This document shows, in pieces, positions 33,994 through 45,600 of a DNA stretch of 64,000 nucleotides. How positions within the stretch are numbered: the stretch's first letter is position 1; every line of letters starts with the position of its first letter. Origin of the DNA: Bretschneidera sinensis (lineage: Eukaryota; Streptophyta; Magnoliopsida; Brassicales; Akaniaceae); assembly GCA_023935145.1 (NCBI GenBank), contig CM043699.1, positions 67,682,638-67,746,637 of the forward strand, written 5' to 3'. The position numbers and the translations under genes are program-made. Below the pieces are notes generated by a model. It had not been told where the DNA came from, did no database searches, and saw only the letters and a list, made by a program, of their open reading frames with translations.

Positions 33994-35598
33994 TTATTCC
34001 CTCCTAGATAAACATAAGTTGAATGCACCAGCCACTGCTTCATTTCCAAATTCGGTGCTTGTATGCTTTAGAGAGGCCTCAAAGATGTCATCAGTAACAT
34101 CCGTAAATTCTGGCTTGATATATGCTCTTATGAAGCCATGGGTGAGGGTGGACTCTAATGGATTAAGGTGCTGAACCTTTTCCATGAATGAGTCAATCAT
34201 GTATGCTTGGTGGGTTTCGTCCACATCCTCTGATTTTTTCGTTGTTGGGATGTGTAATAACTTACCACTTAGTGTCTCAATGGCATTCACCTCTTTTATA
34301 TTCAGTTGCGCTAGGTGTTGACCATAGGGTGTGGACTGAGCTTGAGAAGGAAACATACCTCGCTCAATCACGCTCAAATAGCTCATCAACTTGGACACTT
34401 GGCCCTTTATCTCTTTATTTTCTTCAACAACCTGCGTAATTAAAGATTCAAGTCTTTTATTAGTCTTACCCTGTACCTCAATAAAAGCAAGTAAAGTGTC
34501 TTCTAAAGAACTCTTAGAAGATACAGGTGCATGATGTGGTTCAAGATATGGTGCAGGGGGTTGTGCAAGCTGCTGGTTTTCAGACGTCCAGCTAAAATTG
34601 GGGTGATTTTGCCATCCCGGATTATAAGTATCAGAGAAGCGTGCCAAAGGCTTCTTGTACATGCCTAAGATATTACATTATTCCTTATACATCCCTCTCA
34701 TCTCAGTAAATGTGGGGCACTCTTGGGCGAGATGATCTACCCCGCCACACATAAAACATGGTTCAAAAGATTTTGTATGATTAGCTACGTGTGTTGGCTT
34801 TAAGCTCTTAGTCTTTAACCCCTCTAGTTCCCTAGTGAGCATCTCGACCTTGGCCTTAAGGTTATGTTCTTCCCTAAGATGGTAAATTCCACCACCATTT
34901 AGGTGCCTTATAAGTCATGATCTATTTGTGGTTTCAGTAGTACTAGGTCCAGTTCAAGTGTGAGCTTTTTCAACAAGCTCATTGAGGTACTCTATGGTCT
35001 CATCAAGATCTTTCTCCAAGAATTCACCATTACACATCATCTCTACAAATTAGAGCTCTCTATATGTAAGTCCCTTATAAAAATAGCTCACCAAGCGCCA
35101 ACTCTCATACCTATGGTGAGGGCACATACCCAACATCTCCTTAAATCTCTCCCAAGACTGATACAAAGTCTCGCTGTCCTTTTGTACAAAGGTGGAGATT
35201 TATCTTTTTAAAGCATTGGTCTTGTTTTGGGGAAAGTATTTATTAAAGAAAATTTGAGTCATCTCAGTCCACAACCCAATAGATCGTGGTCTTAGTCAGT
35301 ATAGCTAACTCTTAGCTCTATCCTTCAAAGCGAAAGGAAAGAACTTAAGCCTCACAATGTCATCAGTTTCATCTTGACTATGAAAAGTCGCGGCTACTTC
35401 CTCAAACTCTCTAATGTGCGCATATGGGTTTTCATTATCCAAGCCATGAAATGTAGGGAGTAACTGTATCGTTCCTGTTTTAAACTCTAGTTGGCGAGTA
35501 TTGGCTAGAAACATGATGCATGATGGTGTGGCTGTGCGTGTAGGGTGGAGGTAATCCTGAAATGTCCTAGCAACATTCTCATTAATGTTATCGGCCAT
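33994..35598 (-). pseudogene. Gag of gag-only element, copy 2
   Basis: The minus-strand frame starts 'MADNINENVARTFQDYLHPT' at 35598 and includes 'LLPTFHGLDNENPYAHIREF' and 'FFPFALKDRAKS'. It stops at 35305 and, in the same frame, has a TAA at 35202-35200 at exactly the position of the TAA in copy 1. The zinc knuckle 'CFMCGGVDHLAQEC' is at about 34760-34718, preceded by the same coiled-coil-like segment. The last 222 residues (34662-33994) are open and end '...FNLCLSRRE' with a stop. In this C-terminal part copy 2 keeps the frame that copy 1 has lost. Confidence 0.88.
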
Positions 35599-36003
35599 GT
35601 TAACAAAATCCTCTAAATTCTCACTTGGGTCTCCACTATTGGTTGTTCTAGGGAAGGTTTCACTAACGGACGTGGAAGGAGAGGTAATTCTAGTTCGGGT
35701 CCCCTAATGAATCTACCTCGCAAATCTCTCGGTCTAAGCATGCACCAAATGAATTAGAGAGGAAATAAATAAAATAGAATAATAATAAATAAAAAAATTA
35801 GAAAATCAAAACTTAGAAAAAAGAACAATAATAAAAAAATACTATAAAAAGAAAGATGGAAAAAAATTAAAAATAAAATAATGCAGCAAGCTAAAAGAAG
35901 GAACGAAGTTACTGCCTTTACAGTTGTTGAAAAGAAAAACTATTTACAAATCTTCTACCGTTATGTCTAAAAGTTGACAAACTTCCTTGTACTTCAGCGT
36001 GTT

Positions 36004-36021
36004 TCCCCGGCAACGGCGCCA
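36004..36021 (-). promoter_or_regulatory. tRNA-Asp primer binding site of copy 2
   Basis: On the plus strand TCCCCGGCAACGGCGCCA, equal to the 3' end of plant tRNA-Asp including the terminal CCA. This is a perfect primer site read on the minus strand. Confidence 0.92.
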
Positions 36022-36026
36022 AAATT

Positions 36027-37314
36027 TGATTACGCCCAAAACAGTAACGCAGTTGTTGTAGCACAGCTTTGGGGTGTCTATTCCACAGGGAAACAAGTTA
36101 ATTATAAAGAAAGATGTAAACCTTAATATAAGACGATATAATCAAAATAAGTAAAGAAACTGAAATCGATGATGAAGTAATTATGTAGGTTGTAAAATAT
36201 GATAGAGGGACAACAAGGATCTAGGAATCCTCCCTAGGTTCGTTGCCCTAATCCTAACTTGATTCAGTGGTTTTTATCTCGATTACACGTTTCACATCCC
36301 AAACATGCAATTGGAAAATATTCAATGAGAACATGTATAAGCCCTAATATGATCGTAATGAAATACGTCTTATTTCCGATTCATGCACATATGATCTATC
36401 CTATAGGTTTATCAAGAAATTACGATATATCTTTGTCGACAATATTACAGTAATGGACAAATCTAAAGGCTAGATTTATCGGACTCAATTATACCCAATA
36501 ATCTTGACATAAGAGAAGCATGACTAAAGTTATATCAAGGAAAAAAAGATACAATCACCAGAATAGATAAAATCTTATAATTAGATAAAAAAAAGTAAAT
36601 CATGACAATGTTTGACAATAAATTCTTATTACAACTGAACCAAATAAGGGTAGATAGGGACAACTACACCTAGAGATTCATCCTTTCACCTTGCTAGGAA
36701 GTTAGTTAGCCATGGTGTTCATGGCTAAACACTTTTGTGGATGAGCTGTAGCTTTTAGTTTTATGGCTTTTCTTCTCAGCCAAGATCCCCCTTCTCTTAA
36801 ACCCCAAGTATCCTATTTATAGTACAAGAGTCCAAGAGTGTTTTTGGGTTTATTCTAATGTTTAAAAAACCCTAATTAAAGTCTAACTCGGAGATGCAAA
36901 TCTGTGTGCGCACTGCAGTGCTGCTGGGGAGCACCGTGGTGCTTGGCATATTTTGGATTGGGCGAGCTTCTGGGCACCGCAGTGCTGGCTGGTTGTTCAC
37001 AATGGGCGAGTTTCTGGGCACCGTGGTGCTACTGAGGAGCACCACAGTGCTGGCCTTTTTGCTGATTTTCTTCATGCTTTGCCTCTCCGCAGCCACTCCT
37101 ATGCTTCATCGTGAATGGAACCTTGGTGCTTTTAAACAACGATCGCTTCTTCTCCTCTTTTGACTCAAAATACCTGAAATTGTACTGGAATAAGTTAGTG
37201 ATCCAATAATATTCCTTAAGAGTTATCAACACACAAGAGTGCAACATAGACCGAAAAGAATCATAAAATGCTAACAATTAAACATCGTTGAGGTGCATTT
37301 TATGGCTTTTGTCA
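36027..37314 (-). repeat. 5' LTR of gag-only copy 2
   Basis: 1288 bp, from 'tgattacgcccaaaacag' to 'tttatggcttttgtca'. The outer parts match copy 1 and the solo LTR at 12331. The middle (about 36690-37060), with a TATA-like 'ctataaatagg' on the minus strand near 36820, does not match copy 1, and carries GC-rich 'gcaccgtggtgct' words. Confidence 0.9.
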
Positions 37315-37896
37315 AGGTTTATGAGTAATCCTGGAAAGGAGTATTGGCTTGGGATGAAGTGGTTACTGTGGTACTTGAAGGGAAGCCCAGAAGTAGGGCT
37401 AATTTATAAGAAGAGGGGTAAGTCCATCTGTCTTGAGGGTTATGCGGATTAGGACTATAGAGCAGACCGGGATAAAAGAAGATCGATTACTTCTTACTTC
37501 TTCAACTTAAATGGATGCTCTATAAGTTGGAAGGCTCAGTTGTAATTGGTGGTAGCACTCTCAACAACTGAGGCTGAGTACATAGCGGCAACGAAAGCCA
37601 TTAAGGAGGCTATGTGGCGCAAAGGGTTGTTTGAAGAGTTGAAGGTCCTGAAAGAGCATGTGGTGGTGCATTCGGATAATCAAAGTGCATTGCACTTATG
37701 TAAGAATCCGGTGTTCCATGAGAGGACAAAGCACATGGATGTTCGGTATCATTTCATTCGGGAAAATTTTACGGAAGGATGCATTCGTGTGGACAAGGTA
37801 GCCACGGAGGAAAATCCTGTAGATTTAGGCACCAAGGTTCTACCTCTAAGTAAGTTCAATCATTGCATTAGACTACTTAGGATTGGAGTCGATTGA
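37315..37896 (+). pseudogene. Copia element B RNase H
   Basis: Coding resumes after the second nested element with 'MSNPGKEYWLGMKWLLWYLK' and 'GSPEVGLIYKKRGKSICLEG', then 'YAD' followed by a stop, and 'RRSITSYFFNLNGCSISWKA'. The stretch 'LSTTEAEYIAATKAIKEAMW' (37555 on) carries the second acidic residue, and 'HSDNQSALHLCKNPVFHERT' a third. The end is 'DLGTKVLPLSKFNHCIRLL' with a stop at 37894. RNase H would remove RNA from the hybrid during reverse transcription. Two TAG/TAA stops (37450, 37543) inactivate it. Confidence 0.93.
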
Positions 37897-37977
37897 TATG
37901 ATGACTCAAGATGAGTTTGGATCCTAAGTTCTTTGCACAATGGGTTTGGGTTTAAATGCTTAGACAAAGGTAGAGAT

Positions 37978-38890
37978 TGTTGGTGTTTGTCTAAGGTTTA
38001 AACAAGGAAAAATTAGCATCAAGTGCACACCAGTGTGCGCCATAGCCTGGCTCTTCCAAGGTGCGGTGCCCAGCAAGGGAGAAGACCTAGAGAAGGTGTG
38101 TGCCATAGCTCAGCCTCTCCCAGGCTACGGAACCCAGAATGGATGCAACATGGTGAAGTTTCAGCACACTCTAGGCTGTGACATACCCTGTTCTAGGTCG
38201 CGGCCTGAAGGCACACTGATGCCTTTTGGTTCAGCCTTTTGTTAAGTGCATGAGGCATGTTCAAAATACACAGGATCACTTAGAATTGATTGAGGGCTAA
38301 GGTTGATTGGTCCTCAATATCTAAGGGTGGATATTGATCCTCAAGATGGGTCAAAAAGTTGGTGCACTATATAAAGGGTCACCTAGCTTCAATCTCCATA
38401 AGTGTGAGAAATAACTTGTGATGAGAATGACATGTGAATGTGTGTGAAATAGAACACATGGATTGTGTGAGAGTACAAAGACACTAAACACATGAGAGAT
38501 CTCATTGGAGAGGCTAGTTGTTTAAAGAGAGAGAGTAGTATAGATTGGGTATTCAAGGAACTTGTAAGTGGAATTTTCTTGGGGAAAATTCCAGGGTAAC
38601 TCAAGACCTTATCACTTTCTTTTCTCTCTTCTTTCATTCTTCAAGAACGGTGTTAAGATCAAGATTAGATCGTGTTCTTGAAGAGAAGTTGCTATAATTG
38701 TAAAGAACTTATTGATTAGTGCAGAGGGCTCGGAGGAGCTCACGGGGACGTAGGCACATTGCCGAACCTTGTCAAAAAATTGCTTGTGTTCTTTCTTGCT
38801 TTGTTTGCTATTTCTTTTCTTTACAAGTCATTCTAGACTTAGGTGTTTGGAAGATCACCTCCTAGGCATCTCTAAGGTGGTTTCCCAACA
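37978..38890 (+). repeat. 3' LTR of copia element B
   Basis: It starts TGTTGGTGTTTG after the purine tract 'acaaaggtagagat' and ends CCCAACA at 38890, directly before the catca duplication. It differs from the 5' LTR by scattered substitutions, so an insertion age could be estimated by alignment. Confidence 0.94.
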
Positions 38891-40010
38891 CATCAATTCT
38901 TAAAGAAGAGGTTCCTGACATAGGTAAAATGATGGAGGAGCACAAGGCATAGAAACAATATGGATGCACTATAATGGCTGATGGTTAGACAGACAATAAG
39001 TCAAGGGTTTTGATCAACTCTTTTGTTAATAGTCCTACCAATACATAGTTCTTAAAATCAGTTGATGCATCTAAAACTATTTAAATAGGTGAGTTGATGT
39101 TTAATTATCTTGATGAGGCTGTTAAGGAAATTAGAGAAGAGTATGTTGTTCAAGTTGTCTCTGATAATGGTTCAAATTTTGTGAATGTTGGGAAACAACT
39201 TATGGAGAAAAGGACTAAATTATTTTGGACTCCATGTGCTGCTCATTGTATTGATCTAATGCTAGAAAGCATTGCAAAGTTGAAGGTTCTTGCACAGACA
39301 ATTGCAAAATCTAAGCAAGTTGTGAAGTTCATATATGGAAATGTATGGGTGCTTGCCTTAATGAGGAAATACACAAAAGATCATGAGCTTCATCACCTCA
39401 TAGTAACACGCTTTACCACTGCTTATCTCACACTTCAAAGCATTTATAAGCAAAAACAAGCTCTTATAGCTATGTTTTCTTTAGATACGTTTTGCTTGAG
39501 TAGATATTTCAAGATCAATGAGGGTACAAAAGCTCACAAAACCATATTGTTTGATCTGAATTTTTGGTGTAATGTTGCTTTTTGTATGAAAAGTATTCTT
39601 CCTCTTGTTCTTGTTTTGACAGAGGTCAATTTAGAAGAGAGACCTACAATGGGATTTATGTACCATTTGATGGATTCTACAAAAGAAAATATTGGTTTTA
39701 ATTGTGGACAAAATGAGCAGAAGTATGGGCTAATTTTGAAGAGGATAGATGATAGATGGAGTCCACAACTTCGTAGACCTTTAAATGTTGGTGGGTTTTA
39801 CTTAAATCCTCAATTACGCTATACAGAGAAGTATCTCAAAGTTGAGTTGATATTCAGGAAATGATTGCTTGTATACATGGAAAGGATGATGAATTATGAA
39901 CATCATATATCTGCTGATATTCAGTTGGACCAATATGACTATGCACATGGAGACTTTGGAACCAAAATTGCAATCGATACAAGAAACTGGCGTTCTCCAG
40001 GTACTGGAAT
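38891..40010 (+). pseudogene. hAT transposase: DUF659 and catalytic region
   Basis: The transposase resumes with 'SILKEEVPDIGKMMEEHKA'. DUF659 is clear: 'KQYGCTIMADG' with a stop where tryptophan is expected, then 'TDNKSRVLINSFVNSPTN'. The long open part 39094-39864 (256 residues) has 'VVQVVSDNGSNFVNVGKQLM' (second catalytic aspartate), 'KLFWTPCAAHCIDLMLESIA' and 'LIVTRFTTAYLTLQSIYKQK'. It continues to 'RRPLNVGGFYLNPQLRY'. Four TAG/TAA stops lie between 38948 and 39085. The family is certain; this copy is dead. Confidence 0.93.
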
Positions 40011-40282
40011 CTATAAGGACAATATTCTTTGTATAGAGTTTAACTAACTTATGTACAACAACACACACAATCTTACTTGCTTAACCTCAATTTGCTCATT
40101 AAATGATTTTTTTTATATATATTTTAAACCATAATGCTATAAAATTAGTGATTATAAGTCTAGAACATCTTGTTATAGTATAAACTATCAATCAATGTGC
40201 TAATTAGTAGTTAGTATTTTCATTCTCACTAGCTAGTATTGTTCTTATGAAATTAGTTTAATTTTGTATCTGATTGATAAAT

Positions 40283-41050
40283 GTGCTTTGGAGGCGACAC
40301 ACCCGAGTTGACAAAGTTTGCTGTTTGAGTCCTTAGTCTCACTTGTAGTGCTTCAGGAAGTGAAAGAAATTGGACCACCTTTGAATCGGTAAAATTTACA
40401 AGAAAAAGAGGAATAAGCTTGAACATAATAGGTTAACGCTTTAGTTTATGTTAAGTACAACATTGCATTGAGAGAAAGAACTATCAAAATGAGACATAAA
40501 AAAAAAAAAAAAAAAACATTGATCCCATATTGGTGGAGGAGATTGACTCTGATGATTAGTGGATAGTGGAGCAAGACTCATCTTTTCCCTCAAGTGATCC
40601 TTCTTGTCTTGAAGATGAATAACTATTTGATGTTGATGCCATTAGGACTGTGCCAGCTAAACCTTGTAGAGAGAGGAGAATTAGACACCCACTCCTACAA
40701 TAGAATGTGATATTAGTTCTTTTGCCTATGAAGTATCAATAAAACTAACATATAAGATAGGGTCAAGTAAGTATGAAAAAAATATTATTATAGAAGGTCA
40801 CATATCTATGGAATAATTGGTCTCATTCTCATATATTGTTATAATGCTATCTAATTTGTGTAATTTGTTATGTAGGTTAACAGACTCAAAATCAAAGAAG
40901 AATCAAGCAAACTAGATTATGCCCAATTGTGGAAGACATGCTAAAAGATATGCCCCGTAGATTTTATTTAAGAAGTTTTCCTAATATAGATATGCTTGAT
41001 GAAGATGATGATGATATTGATGAGAGTGCTTTAGAGCCTATTGAATGATT
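40283..41050 (+). pseudogene. hAT transposase: C-terminal dimerisation region
   Basis: 'FGGDTPELTKFAV', a stop, then 'VLSLTCSASGSERNWTTFES' (40286-40390) is the Dimer_Tnp_hAT motif, including the conserved C-S-x-SG-x-ERNW. 'KKRNKLEHNRL' follows. After an A18 run (40500-40518) the frame 'IDPILVEEIDSDD' continues the usual acidic tail to about 40620. The 270 bp between 40010 and 40283 carry no coding match and may be an intron or insertion. An asp/glu-rich end ('DEDDDDIDESALEPIE') closes near 41048 with a stop. Confidence 0.85.
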
Positions 41051-41794
41051 TTGTTTACTATGTTATCAAGTGTTGCTTTTAATATATTTATGGATGAAGA
41101 ATTGTTTTTTTGCATGTTTATTGGAATTCGGAACATGTTTGTGATGAATTGATTGGACGATTTGAAAATTGGAATTCAGATTTTAGAGTGTGATTTCTGA
41201 TGTATTGATGAAAGATGAGATGCATATCTTTCAAATTTGTTAAACCAATGTAAGTGTGTAACACTGAACAATGTATTTGTGATGCTAATGTGAAGTCCTG
41301 ATTGGGGAAGTGAATTCCAATTTGATAATCAAATATTTTGCAACATCAAGAACAGGTTTGTCGTCAAAGCAAATACTTGAGTCCTATATCAATGGCATGA
41401 ATTCTAGACTTCTAGTTCATGGCCATCTTTTGAGGTAGATTTTGCTAAAACAATAATGAAGATGGGCAAAATTTATGTCAAAGCAGGTTCACAAGGAGAG
41501 ATTAGGCGTGTTTGTACTCTGTAGTGTTGTTAACTGAGTTCTAAATTAATTAGTGGGTCTTATGAAGCTTAGTAATAATATGAAGTTTGTCAAATATTTT
41601 GATAAATATTCATTTTTAGGTCTTAAGTGGTTAAAGTTGGTTGATAATTAATTTATTTACATTTATTCAATTATTTTAATTTTTTAACATTTTTACCATT
41701 TAATTTATTTAAAACATCCCAATACCTCAGAGCTTATGCCTCGCCTCATTGGGGCAAAACACCTCGCCCAACGCCTTCGCCTCTGGAAACACTA
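41051..41794 (+). other. 3' non-coding end of the hAT element
   Basis: No coding frame is supported. The last 90 bp are GC-richer ('cctcgcccaacgccttcgcc') and end at the right inverted repeat 'tctggaaacacta'. The GC-rich subterminal sequence mirrors that inside the left end at 16570-16735. Confidence 0.7.
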
Positions 41795-41802
41795 CATAGA
41801 AT

Positions 41803-42410
41803 AAGAAATTTTCAGTAACAAATTAAAATTCAAATATCATCAAGTAAGCGTCTAGAAAATACATAGCTTGTACATATAAAATCATATAATCTCTCTGTAA
41901 AGTCTGTTATGAACAACTTTAAATTTATACTATTAGATCTTATCTTGTTACGACTTTAATATTTTTTAGTAACCTAAATAAAATTTAAAGATATATTTAC
42001 TACATAGTAAATAAAGACTTTTACTCGTAAGGAAATACCATATGTCAGTGAGCTACTTTTAATAATATATCATATATAATTAGTGATTTTTACAATCCAT
42101 TTTCATAAAATATCACATTTTCCAGTAACTAAGTAAAATTCAGTAAGGATCTAGTAAATACATAACTTCTACATTCAAAATCATAAACTCTTAGTAAGAT
42201 TTGTTACGAACAACTTTAAGTTTCTAATTCTAGATCTTATATTTTTACAACTTTAATACTTTTTCAGTAACCTAAATAAAATTCAAATATTTATCAATAA
42301 CTGTTTAGTTAATAGTGAGTTTTACTCATAAAATAATACCACATGTAAGTCAGCACATTTTACTAGCATTTCATATAAATTTAATGACCCTTGCAATCCT
42401 CTTAAATAGG
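41803..42410. repeat. Tandem array, unit of about 310 bp: middle remnant
   Basis: Two units in direct order; 'cagtaacaaattaaaattc' near 41815 recurs as 'cagtaactaagtaaaattc' near 42126. It continues in phase from the remnant that ends at 16554 across the hAT element. The copia element C begins at 42411. Confidence 0.9.
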
Positions 42411-42833
42411 TGTAAAACAGTTTCACAGTGGAATATCAGGTACTTACCGATTCGACCCTTAATCTTCTTGTATTTTGGACTCTTCTTTGTGTCTTCTATC
42501 TTCAATCTCGCTAGAGGTTATGTGTGCAATAACGGAATCGAAAAACACACTTGTTTTCACCACTCAAGAGCCTTTTGTTATCTCTAAGGAATGAGATGAA
42601 CTTTCTTTCTCTTTTTCTCTCAAGATTTCATCTTTCCAGAAACCTTTTTTTTCATGTCATTCCCCATATATATATTTCCAATGAGATGTTAGCTATGGGT
42701 AGTTGAAATTAACCAGGAGTTGCTTGGTTTCAACTAAGAGTTGCATAGTTTCATACATACCTCTTGGTTCAGAGTTAAACAGGCGGGTCGGGTCGCCTAT
42801 CATGGGTCCCTAGCCCAGCTCTTATTTCCTACA
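42411..42833 (-). repeat. 3' LTR of copia element C
   Basis: 423 bp, matching 49439-49870 ('agattcgaccc', 'cttcttgtat', 'gaaaaacacacttgttttca'). Next to it on the internal side is the purine tract GAGTGGGAGA (minus strand, 42843-42834). Confidence 0.93.
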
Positions 42834-44269
42834 TCTCCCACTCACACATGATGGGCTCAACATCGCCCAATAGATAAAGATAGAGAGAACCTCAACATCA
42901 AATTTTCTTTGTAGAACAAGTACACCTGCACTTGAGAGCTCAATACTATGCACCTATTAGGGATACACAATGGCTTCAACCCTAAATAAACAATAATAAT
43001 TAAATTGAAAAAGTGTCTCGTTGTACCCCAAACTTATTTTATTACATCATTCATAGCATACCTAATCTCTCAAAGGTTATGCTAGACTTTACTTTCCTCA
43101 CTATGTATCCACAATTATGTCTATGCTTCAACAAAGTGATATAATTGGTCGACTTGTGAATACATATGATGGATGTATACAAAATAGTCTTCCTTCCACA
43201 TTCATGTCTCTCAGTTTCAGACTAATTGCTTTCCTAGACATGCCCCATAAGGCTAATTATTTCATTGCCATCAAAAACATACTAAAGTAGCAAACATTAG
43301 CATGTCCCTTTGAGAACATAGTCAAAAGTCACATAGGATACTAGTTGAGGCTTGTAATTTACATAAGCCTTTAGGTCTCACACAGTGAAGACACATGAAT
43401 TGATTCACTCACTCATTTCCCTTTAAGGTTGTACTAAGCACATGTAGTATGGAATACATGCTATAGTGGTTTACTCTTTCTTAATAAAAGCGTATGTCTT
43501 TTTAAATTGCATACCATTATACAGATCTTAGCCTAGTCGTAATCTATATCGTTATACTCTCATGCACCTAGCTCGAGTTCTTTATTAGCTCACTTCTTTG
43601 AGAACCTTAATAAGTACTCACATCCGGCTTCCATTCTGGTTTCTATGATCGTGGGATGATCATGATTGATCTAAGTTTTTAAGCTTTGGCTCAAGACATC
43701 TTCTTGACTATAGTCGTGGCGAATTTTAATCAGGCACACTATTTATGAATTCATCATATTCATTATATACTTATCTTGCTTTCATTAGCTTCAAAATAGT
43801 ATACCAAGTCTCATCTCAGCTCACTATCTCAATGCTTGAGGCGATCGCTCGTGTGAGAGAGCCGACCTCTTCCTGGTGACATACTTTCATACGTCTGTGT
43901 ATTTGGGCTAGTGTCAACATGTATATGACATCCAACATATCTAAAATACATGGAGCAAACACTAAAGTTATTAATATACCAGTACATAAATTTTTATTTA
44001 ACTAATATGCATGCCAAAAGTTTTTAATGTAAGGTAAAAACAAACCTCTAGGGATAAATTTAATTCAGTTATCTAATGCGCAAATATGTACTGTCAAACC
44101 ATTTTCTTTTAATCCACACTGTCTCCAATGTAAGTTATTTTTATAATTAATATATTTGGTCTCACTAAGATATTAAGAATCCCACATTTAAGCAATATCA
44201 ACTTGTCTATCAAAGTTAACCATCACTAATTCCAAAAAATTAGCGACAACTTTAAGTTTTCAAAAAACT

Positions 44270-45600
44270 TTTTAAGCTATACTACCTTTTGCACTATAGT
44301 AGAACAAGCTATGATTTCTGCCTCAATGACTAGCTACTTGCAATGCTTTTAGCTATATGTGAATCCCTATTAACCATTATCTAATGCTTCTTCCCATTTA
44401 TGACTATTCATTAGCTCCAAGACTTAGCAAATATCAGACATAGTGTGCCTTTAGCATACAATAGGCTTTCACTAGTTCTGAAGTAGGAAGCTATTCAAAT
44501 TTATTTCTCTTTATTATGAAGTTTTAGGCATAATTCTAGGTTTAAGCCTTTTTCTTTAGATATAAAGTGTCTACGGGATTGCTATTATATAGATTGAACC
44601 TTTTTAAGAATCATCTTAGTGTAAGACTCTTGTGATAGAGCTAAGATATTCCGTGAATGATCTCTATAGATCTTCAAATCAAATACATAATTAGCTTCTC
44701 CAAAATCCTTCATTTTATAATTGAAATAACAATCATTCTTAAATGGTGACAACTTCCTTATCTTTCTAGCCAATGAATCAGCAAAATAGAATGATAAATT
44801 TCTAAATTTATCCTTATACCTTTTACATACATAAAGTGATTCTCATGGATCATGCAAACTCATAAGTTTTCATATTTCAATGAAATCTCAAATATCACTA
44901 TTTGGATGAATACTTCAGGCCATATACGAAAAACATTGGAGCTAGCATACTTTGCGCTCTTGGCCTTCTAACCTAAAAATTATGGGTAGTTTCATGTAGA
45001 TTTAGTCGTCCAGTTCTCTATTGAGAAATGTAAGCTTAATGTCCATCTAGTGCTTTCATAAGCTCATAAGTCTATCTGATGCTTTCATAAGCTCAAAAGT
45101 TCATCCAATGCTTTCATAAGCTCAAAAGTTCATCCAGTTCTTTCATAAGCTCATACTTGTGATGATAACTAGAATGGGGCGAATAGAGATAAACCTCACA
45201 AGCTATACCCTCTTGTAGGATATAGTCTTTCACCACTAAACATGCCTTCTACCTCTCAATAATCTATTCACCTATCGCTTTTCGAGTGATCTTGAGAACT
45301 CACTCATTCTCATTTACTCTACAATAGCTAAGAGTTTTACGAAGTCCCAGACGTGGTTAGCTTTCTCTAAACTCCAATATTTTCTCTATTGTTTTTAATC
45401 CATTTTCTTTTCTAGGGCTGATCACAAAAAACTTATCTCTTAAGCTCGCATAAAAAAACAACTGGTCATTTTTCTAGTTGCTCCCACGCAATTATGTAAC
45501 TATAGGTAAGCCTCAAACAGACTTCAAATAGAATCACCAATCAATGTATCACTCCCACTAGGTTGATAAGGTTTAGGAATAACCCTGTTAACCTCATCTT
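44270..45600 (-). pseudogene. Copia element C reverse transcriptase-RNase H remnant
   Basis: Read on the minus strand, 'MDIKLTFLNRELDD' (about 45047-45006) is the first RT catalytic motif. The frame 44773-44585 has 'MKDFGEANYVFDLKIYRDHS' and 'NILALSQESYTKMILKK', the C-terminal RT segment. Near 44335-44270 'EAEIIACSTIV' is an RNase H trace. Between and around these are stops and frame changes. A 29-bp tandem repeat (45041-45156) sits right before the catalytic motif. Integrase is not clearly recognisable between here and the gag zinc knuckle, so deletions are likely. Confidence 0.75.
45041..45156. repeat. 29-bp tandem repeat, four copies
   Basis: Copies start at 45041, 45070, 45099 and 45128, each of the form 'gttcatccaatgctttcata' followed by 'agctcaaaa'. 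They lie in the RT region of copia element C. Confidence 0.92.

Larger units (their letters stand above)
31993..37314 (-). mobile_element. Gag-only LTR element (TR-GAG-like), copy 2
   Basis: It lies in element B between the end of RT and RNase H and is flanked by perfect aggtt duplications (31988-31992 and 37315-37319). On the minus strand: 5' LTR 37314-36027, primer site 36021-36004, gag 35598-33994, non-coding 3' region, and a truncated 3' LTR 32591-31993. The 3' LTR and its neighbouring internal sequence are fused at about 32591, so roughly 0.7 kb of LTR, the polypurine tract and about 0.2 kb of internal DNA are lost. No polymerase genes are present. Confidence 0.93.
20841..38890 (+). mobile_element. 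Ty1/copia element B with two nested gag-only elements
   Basis: It starts TGTTGGTG and ends CCCAACA. A perfect catca duplication (20836-20840 and 38891-38895) lies in the hAT gene. LTRs are 20841-21751 and 37978-38890, about 912 bp each. The 18-kb span holds two other elements (22442-28955 and 31993-37314); without them the native length is about 6.2 kb. The internal order is gag, protease, integrase, RT, RNase H. It is closely related to element A but lacks A's three internal deletions. Stops and an integrase active-site change make it inactive. Confidence 0.96.
16555..41794 (+). mobile_element. hAT-family DNA transposon carrying nested insertions
   Basis: The ends are imperfect inverted repeats: 'cagtgttatgaaaggtg' on the left and, read in reverse, 'tagtgtttccagaggcg' on the right. 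An identical 8-bp duplication catagaat flanks it (16547-16554 and 41795-41802), the hallmark length for hAT. Inside are BED, DUF659 and C-terminal dimerisation regions of one transposase on the plus strand. Without the solo LTR (18821-20051), copia element B (20841-38890) and an internal 348-bp duplication, the native element would be about 5.6 kb. It sits inside the 310-bp tandem array. Confidence 0.93.

Noticed and set aside
40010..40282. A clean intron in the hAT transposase
   Set aside because: A GT is present near 40001, but no convincing AG lies directly before the point where coding similarity resumes. It may be an intron, an insertion or decay.
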